Of a stretch of 64,000 bases of DNA, positions 12,099-21,906 are shown in pieces (the stretch's first letter is position 1; each line of letters begins with the position of its first letter). The position numbers and the translations under genes were made by a program. Below the pieces are notes generated by a model, which was given only the letters and a program-made list of their open reading frames with translations, did not search any database and was not told where the DNA came from. Location of the stretch: contig KQ964262.1 in assembly GCA_001566295.1 (NCBI GenBank), positions 372,001 to 436,000 of the forward strand, written 5' to 3'. This stretch comes from Microdochium bolleyi. Lineage: Eukaryota; Ascomycota; Sordariomycetes; Xylariales; Microdochiaceae.

Positions 12099-14078
12099 CT
12101 AGAACATATCCCTCAAGTACCCCTCGAGGTCCATGTCGTCGTAGTCACTCTTCACCTCGCTCTCCACCTTGCCCTCCAAGAACAGCTTCATTTTCGGGTT
12201 GTGAACGCCCGTTGACTGCAAGCCGGGCTCCAGCGCCAGCTGAGCAGCGATATCCACGCCAGCCTCGACGAGTTTCCTCGCGATGTCAATCCTCCCACCC
12301 CACACAGCGAGGATAAACGGCGTCTCGACCGCTGGCCCGCCAACGGCTGACGGGACCTCGTTGACGGCGTGCACGTCGGCGCCGTGGTCAATGAGGACTT
12401 GAACAGCCAGCAGCGCTGACGCCGCCGCCGCGTGCATCAGGGGGGTCCTCCCGCGCCCGTCGCGCCTGTCTATATCGGCTCCTCGCTCTACCAGGTGAGC
12501 CACGATCGGCGCCTTGTCTTCCTCCGCCGCGATGGCGAGGGCTTCGCGACCGGAGGCGTCTGTCGCGTGGATGTCTGCCCCGTTGGCCAGGAAGAGATCC
12601 ACAGTCATCCTCGTGCCGTACAGGACGGCCATCATGAGCGGTGTCTGGCCACGGTCATGATTCCTTAGGCCCAGCTGCTCCGCGATCGCAGGACAATGGC
12701 CCTGGCCCACGCCTCGCCGCTGGGGGATCTGGTCCGCGGTGTAGCTAGGTGGCTCGTGATCGGCGTTGGATCCGCAACGAGCCTCGTGGATGCGGCCGAG
12801 CAACGCCTCGACCGTGTCCGGGTTAGCGGACATGCCGGCAGAGGCTAGCACCGTGACCCCGTTGTGGTCCGTGGCGAAGAGCGAGGCGCCGCGCGACAGG
12901 AGGAGCTCGGCGACCTCCAGGGTCGCCCACCTCGCAGCCGCCATGAGGGCGGTCGTGCCAGCCGGGAAACCTGCTGCGTTGACATCCGCTCCAAAATCGA
13001 CCAGGTCTCGTATTCGCAGGATCTTGGCGGCGTCGTTCTCACGACTGGCGATGGCCGCCAGAAGTGGTGTGATCCCTGAGGCCTGGTGGCGTGCGTCGAC
13101 GTGCAGGCCGCCTCGCAGGAGCACCCGAGCGGCACGGTAGTCCGAGGCCCTCAGAAGGTGGTGTGCCTGCTGCTCATCTATCGGCGCTCTCCTCTTCTCA
13201 ATGATTGTTCCTTGGATTGTGGAGATGACAGCCTCGAGAACAGCTATCTGCGCGTCGATAGGGACGACCGTCTCAACACCAACCGCAGCTGCAGCCTTGT
13301 CCAGTACGTTCCCAGAGAAGTAGACATCTGAGCTGTCGATTAACAAAGGGTCCGCGCCGGCGTTTAGGAGAAACACTACTGTTACCAGCATCCCTCCTGC
13401 TACAGCTTGATACAGAGGAGTCAGACCCGACAGGCATCGGGCTTCGAGGCGGGCCCCATGCTCGAGCAAGATGTCGCAGATCTCGGTGTGTCCTGTGCCA
13501 GCGGCGAGATGGAGTGCAGTCTGTCCTTTGCGATCTCGGACGTCGACGAACCATGGTATACGCGCGGCTGGCTCGCCCGGCTTGGTCCCAGATGCGGCGG
13601 CAAGCAGTGCGTGGCAGATGTCGATGTGGCCAGCGCCCGCAGCCCGCATCAGGACCCTTTCCATGTCCCTATAGGCGGCACAAGGGTCGGCACCATGATC
13701 CAGGAGCAGCTTCACCATCTCCGGGTCATTCTTGTCGACAGCCACGCACAGGGGTGGGATCATGTCTTCGAAAATGCCGGTCTCGCTGGTAGACGTGACG
13801 GCGATGCGAGCGTTCGGGTCCGCACCGGCGGCGAGAGCCCGTCTAGCAAGGGCGGTGTTCTTCCTGATCGTGGCATTCCAAAGGGGCAGGTCTGCCCTGC
13901 GCGCATGTCGGATGTGACGCTTGTAGGCAAAGTCGGTGACAATGTTCAGGTGGCGGCAGGTTTGTGCCAGACTGAGGGCTTCAGTCGTTGACAGGTGACG
14001 AGCGATGTACAGGACCAGCTCGTGCGGGAGGCTGGCCAGCGAGACGGCCTCGCGGGATAGAGCCGGCTCGGTGGTCAT
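12099..14078 (-). CDS. F-box-like / ankyrin-repeat protein (copy 1)
   Basis: Predicted 659-residue single-exon protein. Residues about 12-58 form an F-box-like segment (ASLPHELVLYIARHLSTTEA). It is followed by about ten ankyrin repeats with clear cores such as GQTALHLAAGTGHTEICDIL, GTTALMAAARWATLEVAELL and GRTPLMHAAA. F-box proteins usually bridge substrates to an SCF ubiquitin ligase through Skp1, with the repeats binding the substrate; that role is inferred here. The frame is open upstream to 14309, but the ATG at 14078 sits just before the F-box, as in the sister gene, and is preferred; an ATG at 14165 is possible. A conserved insert with CPAIAEQL separates the last repeats. It lies tail-to-tail with the decayed copy and in tandem with copy 2, implying local duplication. 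Confidence 0.85.
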   Translation of the reverse strand: MTTEPALSREAVSLASLPHELVLYIARHLSTTEALSLAQTCRHLNIVTDFAYKRHIRHARRADLPLWNATIRKNTALARRALAAGADPNARIAVTSTSETGIFEDMIPPLCVAVDKNDPEMVKLLLDHGADPCAAYRDMERVLMRAAGAGHIDICHALLAAASGTKPGEPAARIPWFVDVRDRKGQTALHLAAGTGHTEICDILLEHGARLEARCLSGLTPLYQAVAGGMLVTVVFLLNAGADPLLIDSSDVYFSGNVLDKAAAAVGVETVVPIDAQIAVLEAVISTIQGTIIEKRRAPIDEQQAHHLLRASDYRAARVLLRGGLHVDARHQASGITPLLAAIASRENDAAKILRIRDLVDFGADVNAAGFPAGTTALMAAARWATLEVAELLLSRGASLFATDHNGVTVLASAGMSANPDTVEALLGRIHEARCGSNADHEPPSYTADQIPQRRGVGQGHCPAIAEQLGLRNHDRGQTPLMMAVLYGTRMTVDLFLANGADIHATDASGREALAIAAEEDKAPIVAHLVERGADIDRRDGRGRTPLMHAAAASALLAVQVLIDHGADVHAVNEVPSAVGGPAVETPFILAVWGGRIDIARKLVEAGVDIAAQLALEPGLQSTGVHNPKMKLFLEGKVESEVKSDYDDMDLEGYLRDMF

Positions 14079-14583
14079 GATCTCTGAAGTGTTCAGATGC
14101 AAGATGTCTGTTGGGAAACAGAGTGAGGCGGAAGTGTCTGACGGACTGCAGTGTTTTGGAGACATGATTGACGTTGTGCGGTGCAGGTTAGTCAGCAGCT
14201 TGGCACTGTTCAAAACGGGACATGAAGGCTGGACTTGTAGATTGGGCGGAAAAGTAAGACATCTGAGCAACCAGCTTTTCCTGGCTTCCGAGCTCTCTGC
14301 TTGGGTCAATCACAGCAGGAGACAAAAGTATCGAAGTAAAAGCGATTGTTGACCTTGCAAATATCATAACGACTGATGATGATTAAGCCTTGTCCACAGT
14401 CGACGCAACTTGATGGCGACCAAGGCGATCGTTTCTTTGACGACAGTGTTCTAAATGACCGCATGCCCAATAGCCATGTGAATCCAATTGATAACCTCCA
14501 AGACTGTACGGCTGTGAACTCGTTCTGTACTGCAAGATATGCCACATCATCGAGAAAATAATCGGCTAGATGATACAACTTTC
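14079..14583. other. Spacer between the two F-box/ankyrin genes
   Basis: About 500 bases, AT-richer than the flanking genes, containing the 3' region of copy 2 and the promoter of copy 1. No other feature seen. Confidence 0.5.
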
Positions 14584-16650
14584 CTAGATGATGTACTCTT
14601 CGTAATAGATATCATCGTCATGAAAGTCATCGCCACCCTTCAAGCTATTGAAACCATTGTCTTCCACGTAACTACGCTCAGTGTCCGAGTCGTACGTACC
14701 AGTCAGCAACTGGATCATATCCTTCCAATGACGCCTGTAACAGTCCGGTATAAGCTCCGGATCCAACTCGATCTGGGACTTGGGGTCTACTCCCGCTTCG
14801 ATGAGATACGAGACAGTTTGGCAGCTGCCAGCCCGGGCCGCGAGCAGAAAGGGCGTCTCGACGGGAGTCTCTAGGTCCTCTACAATCATCTCGTTGCCCA
14901 TATGGACATCGGCACCGTGCTGAATAAGCAGCTTGACCATGTCGAGGTTGCCACAGCTGGCCGCGTGCATCAGGGGCGACGTCCCAAGGTCGTCCCGCAC
15001 GTCTGGGCTGATCCCGTACTCGAGCAGGCGTCTTGCAAGGTCAAGAATGCCAACTGACGCCGCCAGGCCGAGCGTGGTGACTCCAGTGTTGGTCACGACA
15101 TCTATGCTGGCTCCGTTCGACATGAAGAGCTCCGCGGCGTTCTGCCGCTTGTGCCTGATCGCCAGCATGAGCGGGGTCGCACCCTCAGAGAACTCGTCGT
15201 CGTGCACCTCCGCTTCAAGCTGTTCCGTGATGGCAGGGCAGTATCTCTGCGGCGAGCCCTTGGGAATCCGCCCGTCCCTCATTTTGCGTGGTTCGTGGTC
15301 AGCCTCGGCTCTTAAGCCACAGCGGCTCGCGTGCAGGTGGCGGAACAATGTCTCAGCCGTGTTGAGATTGCCACCCACCGCGGCATGAGCCACGGGCGAC
15401 ATGCCGTCGCAGTCCGTCGCCGTGAGTGACGCGCCATGGAACAGGAGCAGTTCGACGACCTCGCTCGAGCCTGACCGCGCCGCCTTCATCAGGGCAGTCG
15501 TGCGTCCCTCGCCAGCTGCATTGACGTCCGCCCCCGCGCTGAGGAGGTCGCGAATCCTCGGTTCTTTTCCCGGGTTTGTGTTGTAGAGACCGGCAATGGC
15601 GATCAGCGGTGTGCATCCGGAGCTGTCTCGCGGGTCGGGCTGCAGGCCATGTTGGAGCAGAGTGCCTGCCACCGCTACAGACGAAGACGTGAGGAGTCCA
15701 TATGCCTGTAGCTGGCTAAGTGGTAACCACTTTCGCCCATCGGCAGTCTCGCGCTGCACGTTGAGAACGAGTGACTCGAGGATTCCCGTCTTGGTGTCGA
15801 GGTTCATTCCTGCCCCTAATGCGTCTATAGCGAGGTCGAGGGCGTTGCACTCGCCGCGGTCAGGACGATTGCCGTAAGACGAACGCAATGCGTAGTCCGT
15901 CAGCAGAGGATCTGCTCCCCCCGCAAGCAGAGCCTTGACAGTCGCGAGGCTCGATGAACACACGGCCCGGTGCAACGGCGTTTGGCCGAATGAGTCCCGA
16001 GCCTCCAGTCGTGCCCCTTTCGCGAGCAGCAGATGGCACACCTCAGCATGGCCGGCAGCGGCGGCAATGTGGAGGGCGGTATGCCCACGATTGTCTCGGG
16101 CGTTGATGAACCATGGGCCTTTGCTGACACGTTGGGGGCCCCGGTAAGCCTCCTGGGCTGTGTCCAGCAAGGCGCGAGCGATGTCGACGTAACCCATTTG
16201 CGCCGCCAGCATCAGAGGCGACTCCTTCCTCATGGCAGAAGGATCCGCCCCGTGCTCCAGCAGGATTTTGACCACGGGCAGGTCGTTGTTATGAGTAGCG
16301 AGCCACAAAGGGGACGCATCTGGTTGCTCGTAGTGGCTGCGTTCGTACCCAACGAGGTCTTCGGGATCTACGCCCGCCTCCAACGCTCGCCGGGCGAGTG
16401 CTGGGCTCTTGTGTATGACGGCCCACCACAGTGGGAAGCTCGGGCCTGCCGAGTACTGCACGTGGCGCTCGTATACAAAGTCTGTGACGATGGCGTTGAA
16501 GTGTCGGCTCGTCCGAGCTAGCGCCAGCGCGTGCGACGTCGACAAGTGCCGAGTCACGGCCAAGATTAGCTCGGCCGGGAGACTGGCCAGAGCAACGGTC
16601 GCCTGGCTGCACATGGCCGGTCCCGTACCCGTTGTTAATTGCGCCATCAT
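14584..16650 (-). CDS. F-box-like / ankyrin-repeat protein (copy 2)
   Basis: Single-exon paralogue of copy 1, 688 residues from the ATG at 16650. A second ATG directly after it, at 16647, has A at -3 and G at +4. The frame is open to an ATG at 16707, and another lies at 16614. The F-box-like start is VALASLPAELILAVTRHLS. Ankyrin repeats follow, for example GHTALHIAAAAGHAEVCHLL, GQTPLHRAVCSSSLATVKAL and GTSPLMHAASCGNLDMVKLL. The family insert reads PQRYCPAITEQLE. The C-terminus is strongly acidic (GGDDFHDDDIYYEE), like the acidic tail of the decayed copy. Identity to copy 1 is clear but moderate by eye, so the duplication is not recent. A role as an SCF substrate adaptor is inference from domain content. 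Confidence 0.85.
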   Translation of the reverse strand: MMAQLTTGTGPAMCSQATVALASLPAELILAVTRHLSTSHALALARTSRHFNAIVTDFVYERHVQYSAGPSFPLWWAVIHKSPALARRALEAGVDPEDLVGYERSHYEQPDASPLWLATHNNDLPVVKILLEHGADPSAMRKESPLMLAAQMGYVDIARALLDTAQEAYRGPQRVSKGPWFINARDNRGHTALHIAAAAGHAEVCHLLLAKGARLEARDSFGQTPLHRAVCSSSLATVKALLAGGADPLLTDYALRSSYGNRPDRGECNALDLAIDALGAGMNLDTKTGILESLVLNVQRETADGRKWLPLSQLQAYGLLTSSSVAVAGTLLQHGLQPDPRDSSGCTPLIAIAGLYNTNPGKEPRIRDLLSAGADVNAAGEGRTTALMKAARSGSSEVVELLLFHGASLTATDCDGMSPVAHAAVGGNLNTAETLFRHLHASRCGLRAEADHEPRKMRDGRIPKGSPQRYCPAITEQLEAEVHDDEFSEGATPLMLAIRHKRQNAAELFMSNGASIDVVTNTGVTTLGLAASVGILDLARRLLEYGISPDVRDDLGTSPLMHAASCGNLDMVKLLIQHGADVHMGNEMIVEDLETPVETPFLLAARAGSCQTVSYLIEAGVDPKSQIELDPELIPDCYRRHWKDMIQLLTGTYDSDTERSYVEDNGFNSLKGGDDFHDDDIYYEEYII

Positions 16651-16958
16651 GCTCGTGACGAGCTGTGATCGGGCGGGGGGACAACCAAGTATGCTAAAAC
16701 GGAGCATCGAGGTCAAGGCTGGCGAGGGGCCTGGCCATTGTCCTCCGAACCACCTGCGGTCGTGTCACGTGAGTGGCTTTACGCGAAAGAGAGAGTAAGA
16801 GAGCAGTTAGAGGCACAAAAGCCAAAGGCAAGACCACTCAATCATCGCGAGACAAGAGGCACCCCACGGTGTAGTTAGTTGTCCTGTTCCTAAGACAATT
16901 ATATGTTGGTAGAGGTACCGATAAAACCAAAAGGACAGTGCTAGCTTGCGCTAGCAAC
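16651..16958. other. Spacer upstream of F-box/ankyrin copy 2
   Basis: About 300 bases forming the copy 2 promoter, ending at tRNA-Ile; nothing else recognised. Confidence 0.5.
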
Positions 16959-17057
16959 TGCTCAGTATGAGGGTTGAACTCATGACCTTCGCATGACTTG
17001 ATATGTCGCCGAAGCGAGATATTAGTACGACGCTCTAACCAACTGAGCTAACCGAGC
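16959..17057 (-). tRNA. tRNA-Ile (anticodon AAT) with a 25-nt intron
   Basis: Same acceptor (GCTCGGT/ACTGAGC), D-stem and anticodon stem-loop as the tRNA at 6051-6158. The intron after position 37 differs in sequence and length. The T-stem is ATGAG/CTCAT rather than GAGAG/CTCTC, so pairing is kept by compensating changes. The T-loop is TTCAACC. Mature length is 74 nt. Confidence 0.88.
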
Positions 17058-17791
17058 TTGACAACTTTCCAAACGTTTTCTGATTGGTCGGTGACTGACG
17101 ACTAGAATTGGTCTGAAAACACTCTATATTGCTGGCAAGTGTGTCTCAAAGGCACCATGTCGAGACTTGTGCTCCAGGTGTTGTAGTGTGCAAGTCACCA
17201 CGTCTTCCAAGAAGAGGAGGGGTCATGAATCCACGACCAGACCCTTGGCACGCTCGTAAAGAGTAGAAAGGATATTTCTCCAACCGCTAAGCCGCTCTAG
17301 CCCTACAAGTGCGCCGTCTAATGCAGGCATGCAGCAAACAACGTATTGAGTTCACTTATCAGACTTCGACATGGTTCGTGTACCCCCCTGCTCACAGGCA
17401 CGGGATAGCACACGATGAGTAAAGTCCACTCAGGGTCTCACGGCGGGCTCCTAGCCCGCCCGGGTGTTTAAGGCTGTTACACCTGGTTTGGCAACTCTAC
17501 ACGGTCTAGATCTACGTGTTTACTACTGCGGCATAGCTAAGCAAACCAACTACAAACTTTCCATTGCAGACTTATGCGCTCCAAAAGAAGACCACGGCGG
17601 GGCAGTCAGTATAATCTGAGGATAAATCGATGAATGGCCCAGCAGACAACCCGACGCCGCCCAATGTGGGCTTATTCGAAAGAACGGAACACACAATACA
17701 AAAAATAAAACTTGAGAGACCAAAATGAAATATGCTCAGACCTATTTAAAATGTTTACAATAAGTCTCGTTGGCAAGGAACAAATGAGAAA
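17058..17791. other. Intergenic spacer, nothing recognised
   Basis: About 730 bases between tRNA-Ile and the 3' end of the FAD monooxygenase gene; AT-rich near the right end, likely its 3' UTR and terminator. Confidence 0.5.
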
Positions 17792-19204
17792 TCAAGCAGC
17801 GGCAATGGCGGGCGCGCGGAAGCCGGGCTTCTCGTCGTCAAAGAGAACCTTGTGCTCGCGCGCAGGCGGCGAGGGGAACTTGTCGCCATAGAGGCGGACA
17901 GCACCCGTGACGAAGTTGGAGAGGAAGTCGGCAGCAGCAGACTTTGGCAGCAGGGGCACAAAGTGGCGCTGCAGGATCTTTTTGCGCCACGAGGTCCAGG
18001 CCGTCATGCGGATCGAGTCCTGAGACAGGCCGACCATCTTGGTGACGCGCTGGAGGCGCTGGTCCTCGACCTGGCCGAAGGTGCGGGTGAGCGTGGCGAG
18101 GGACCAGTCGGCCTTGGGCAGGACGGTCTCCTGTAAGGTGTTGACGAGGGCGGCGCACGACTCGATGCAGTTGTTGCCGCCCTGGCCGGCTTGCGGGTTG
18201 AACTTGTGCGCGGCGTCGCCGAGGATGACGATCCGGCCGGCGTGCCACTTTTTGAGGGCGAAGTGCGGCAGCGCTGAAACACCGCGCTTGTAGGCGCCCG
18301 CGACGACCTGGCCCATAGTGACACCGGAGTCGGTGACTACGACGTCGCGAGCCCGTGCAAGCTCGCGATTCATGTCCTCATCGGTAAAGCGCGGCAGGTT
18401 GTTGAGGGAGGCGCGGTTGAGCCCGTCGGGCAGGCACCAGGTCCAGAAGAAGAAGACATCGCCCGAGGCGGCGCCCATGAGCCCGACGTTGTAGTCGTCG
18501 CCGCAGACGCAGGTGACCTCGCCCGGGGGCAGGCCGGCGACGGGTCTGGCCGTGCCGAAGATGCATGCGTGCTCGACCGGCACCGGCTCGCGGTCTGCCG
18601 CTGGGATTCCGGCGCCTTTGGCCGCCGCGTCTGCGAGCCGCCACATCTCGGACCGGACAAAGCTGCGCACGCCGTCCGCGCCGACGACGAGCTGGGCCTC
18701 GAGCACGTCGCCGTCGGCCGTGTGCACACGCGCGGGGCTGTCCGACGTGGCCCCGACCTCGACCTCAGACTCGATCCGCACCACCTTGCGGTTCACGAGC
18801 ATCCGCTCCTTGTGCTGCACGTGGTCGTACAGCACCTTGACCAGCTTGTGCCGGCTCGAGAAGAACATCGAGTACCCGTGTCGTGCCTTGACCTCAGGTC
18901 CGGCCTCGCGCACCATGATAGCCCTGCCTCCGCGGTTGGCGTCGCGGGTGAAGCTCTTGGACATGGGCACCGACACGCGCTCCAGCTTCTCGTAGCAGCC
19001 CAGCTGGTCCAGGATCCGCAGCCCGTTGGGCGTCAGGGCGATGCTCGCGCCCACGTCCGGCGTCATGCTGCCGTAAGCCTCCAGCAGCACGTAGTCAACG
19101 CCGAGCCGCTCCAGCATCAGCCCTAGCGTAAGGCCTGTGATGCCGCCGCCCACGATCACGACCTGGTGCGAGTGTAACTTGCCAGTAGATGTCGTGGTCT
19201 CCAT
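17792..19204 (-). CDS. FAD-dependent monooxygenase, PaxM-like
   Basis: Predicted class A flavin monooxygenase related to the fungal PaxM-type enzymes that epoxidise prenyl groups in indole-diterpene and meroterpenoid pathways; the substrate here is unknown. Single exon, 470 residues. The dinucleotide-binding motif VVIVGGGITGLT lies at residues 15-26. The second FAD signature is VVGADGVRSFVR. The ribose-binding GD motif is VILGDAAHKFNPQAGQGGNN. The ATG at 19204 has an ideal context (ACCATGG) and is the only ATG before the Rossmann fold. There is no obvious C-terminal membrane helix. The gene stands alone between long spacers, 11 kb from the P450 at 6811 and 8.5 kb from the one at 27690. Confidence 0.9.
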   Translation of the reverse strand: METTTSTGKLHSHQVVIVGGGITGLTLGLMLERLGVDYVLLEAYGSMTPDVGASIALTPNGLRILDQLGCYEKLERVSVPMSKSFTRDANRGGRAIMVREAGPEVKARHGYSMFFSSRHKLVKVLYDHVQHKERMLVNRKVVRIESEVEVGATSDSPARVHTADGDVLEAQLVVGADGVRSFVRSEMWRLADAAAKGAGIPAADREPVPVEHACIFGTARPVAGLPPGEVTCVCGDDYNVGLMGAASGDVFFFWTWCLPDGLNRASLNNLPRFTDEDMNRELARARDVVVTDSGVTMGQVVAGAYKRGVSALPHFALKKWHAGRIVILGDAAHKFNPQAGQGGNNCIESCAALVNTLQETVLPKADWSLATLTRTFGQVEDQRLQRVTKMVGLSQDSIRMTAWTSWRKKILQRHFVPLLPKSAAADFLSNFVTGAVRLYGDKFPSPPAREHKVLFDDEKPGFRAPAIAAA

Positions 19205-19370
19205 GGTCGAGGCTGAGATGAACAAAGAGGATATGATGTATGGTGCGTGGGCACGCCCCTGATGTTAAGGATAATGTGTCCGTGTATGCGTTTGAGTTCG
19301 AGTTTGTGTTTGTTGTATCTGGCTGTCCGTATTTGACTACAAGAGCGATTTTGTTGGTTCCCAGGAGCTC

Positions 19371-19380
19371 CATATATATA
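19371..19380 (-). promoter_or_regulatory. Candidate TATA element of the FAD monooxygenase gene
   Basis: A TATATATATG run on the minus strand about 165 bases before the ATG at 19204, a distance compatible with a fungal core promoter. The match is to sequence only. Confidence 0.35.
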
Positions 19381-20770
19381 CTGATGCCACGGAGATGGGC
19401 AAACACCCTCGGCCGGTAGCTGCGGCTCAAAAATATCGCACATATGTGTCACCGATGCACACACACGACAGAGGCCCGACGCTTGCGCCTCTTGAACGTG
19501 TGCAGCAGCTCTTGGCTCCGGGTCGTGGGTTACACATTGGGATTTAGAGAGCAGGGCTTTGCCAAATGGAAGCACCCACGATGCGTCTGAAAGTCTCCGA
19601 TAGGGACGGACATGGAGGAAAAGGTCAACCCGTACACCTTTTGTTGCGTCTTGGCATAGTTTGGCGCGCCCCGACGAGGTGACGCCGATCCATTCGATCA
19701 TGCTAATGTATCTACGAATCACCCTTCCACTTAGGGTAACTTAACTTACTGGCCCGAGCCTACGCAATTAACTTGGCTGATAGTGGTCGGCTCGCTCCCG
19801 TGTTTCTGGTAGACACATCAGACCAACAAGGACCACCCCTGACGTTGGTGCAGGCACGGTGGCCTGGACCCGCTGGCCCTCATGACTGAATCTCCTAGAC
19901 CTCAACGTTCCCACATCTTCAGAACCTTCCATTGTCTCTTGACTTCTGAATGCCAGAGTTCGTCGACTCCCCTACCCTTGCCGGCGCCGACCTGTCACCG
20001 CTCTGGGCAGTAGAATGCTCAGATCGTATCTCAACGGTTGAGGAAACCTATTCTCGGTTCTGTTTTACTCGGCATCGATCAGTTCTCTAAGATTAGCATC
20101 TGCGGCACAGGGAGCCAACATACTGATCCTCGAGTCACGCTAGACTCCGAGCCAACAACGGAAACAACAACAATCTGCCAACTGGACACAACACCAGTAA
20201 AGCCTCGCCACGGCATGGCTGGAACATTGGTGCATGTGCCGCAGCCACCCGCCTCGGCACACACACTTCCCGCAAACTTTATTACTCCTCGAAACAATGA
20301 CTTGATTGTTCGACGCTTGCGTTGTCACTCCGATCCTTCCGGGCCTCGTCGGCCGACCTAGCCCGGGCTATCCCACGCGCCTGCACAACAACTGCCGGCA
20401 GGCATCACGTCACGAATGTCGCACCAACTGCACCCTTGTTTCTATATTCCGACGGACAGGGAGGGCATGCATGGGGGGCCGATCATCATTGGGGGTCCAA
20501 AAATGCAAGCATCACCACGGCCCCAGCTCCTTTCCCCACTTCGGCAGTTACTTTGCTCTCCGAGGTTCGCTGCATCGCCACTTATTCCTTCCCGTGCTGT
20601 TCACGTTTCTTCCAGTTCTTTGTGCGAACGTGACTGTGTCCGTGTCAGTCCTGCACCACGTGTCGACAGCTGATGCTGATGCAGGAGGGTACCTGTGGTA
20701 CACTGTTTCTAGGGCCAAATTGACTGGCTGCAAATAGTGAACATCTTGTAACGTGTGCCTGGGTAGCATT

Positions 20771-20792
20771 TCTCTCTCTCTCTCTCTCTCTC
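20771..20792. repeat. (TC)n microsatellite
   Basis: Eleven perfect TC units, followed by a short TG-rich run. Confidence 0.95.
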
Positions 20793-21906
20793 AGTGTGTG
20801 TGTTTGTGTCTGTATGCATATGATAATCGGCAAACCAAGCAAACGGATATCGAGGTTTTAAGCGAGGCACGCTGTAACCGTGAAGGTGACCAGATCTGAC
20901 GGCGTTACGAATTTCCCATCTGCTTCCGCAGACACGGCCACGCAAGATCCGGTCCCCTTCATTCAGTATCGGTGTAGCGAGCTCTAGTCACTGTTATAGG
21001 CACCAAACCGTTATTCCGATTCCTTGCCCGGGGGTTTTTAGACGGCACAACGAGAACCACAAGGCAAGACAGAGCCATTGGTCAGATTGGCGGTGGCATA
21101 AGAGGTCGTAGACGGCTTGGACGACTTTCTGTACGACAGCACAACACTTCGCTACCAAGGATTCGCGCCACCCCCTTTCAGAAGTTTCACAGCTAAGGTG
21201 AACTCTCAGCCAAGATTTCCCTCAGTGAGTTGTGCCTCGTGAGGCAGAGCCAGCCGTACACCTTCCCACGAACGAATGCGCAAGCGCAAAGCAACGCGAC
21301 CCATCGACCCCCCAAAAGACGTTGCGCCTGCTCATGGCGGCCCTTGAGCTTCGCGGGAGCGAGAGAAGAGCGGTCCGAGCCTGCTTCTGCACATCCTCAC
21401 GAGGGCCGAGTCTGGCGAGGATCATGTTGGGATTTTCTATACATTGGTAATACGGCGTGCTCATGATCTGTCTCATGGCGTTCAACTAAGGGCTCAGAGA
21501 CCGCCTTTCCTAGTTTCTGTGAGCACCCTCCAAGATCGAGACACTGGTGCAACCCAATGAATTTTATCAATACTTCGGCTGGTTTGTGTCAACAAGCACA
21601 TCGTACATGTCGCACTTCGAAGCTGGCACATTGACTACTAGAAGTAAAAGGACACAACCAGGTAAATTCGAAGCCACTATCGTAAAATCGTATGGTATCC
21701 CTCCCCTTCCCATGTGCGCCTGAATGAATGTCTTTCCTCCACTCTTTCCGTAGCCACTTCCCCCGAACCCCTTACGGCCCCATATTCAAAATCAAGATCG
21801 AACCACGTCATCATCATACCACATGCGAAACCCACAGATTCGCGAAAGCACCACTGCCAGCGCGACAAAGGCATCCCCGGGGGATGGCAGCGGGCTTGTG
21901 CATCTT

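Larger units (their letters stand above)
19205..21906. other. Long intergenic spacer with a dinucleotide microsatellite
   Basis: About 2.7 kb without a supported gene. It contains the monooxygenase promoter and a (TC)11 tract at 20771-20792. Open frames here lack family motifs, signal peptides and splice partners. Confidence 0.5.

Noticed and set aside
12099..14309. Longer start of F-box/ankyrin copy 1
   Set aside because: The extra residues do not resemble the N-terminus of copy 2 or of the pseudogene; the ATG at 14078 aligns with the start just before the F-box.
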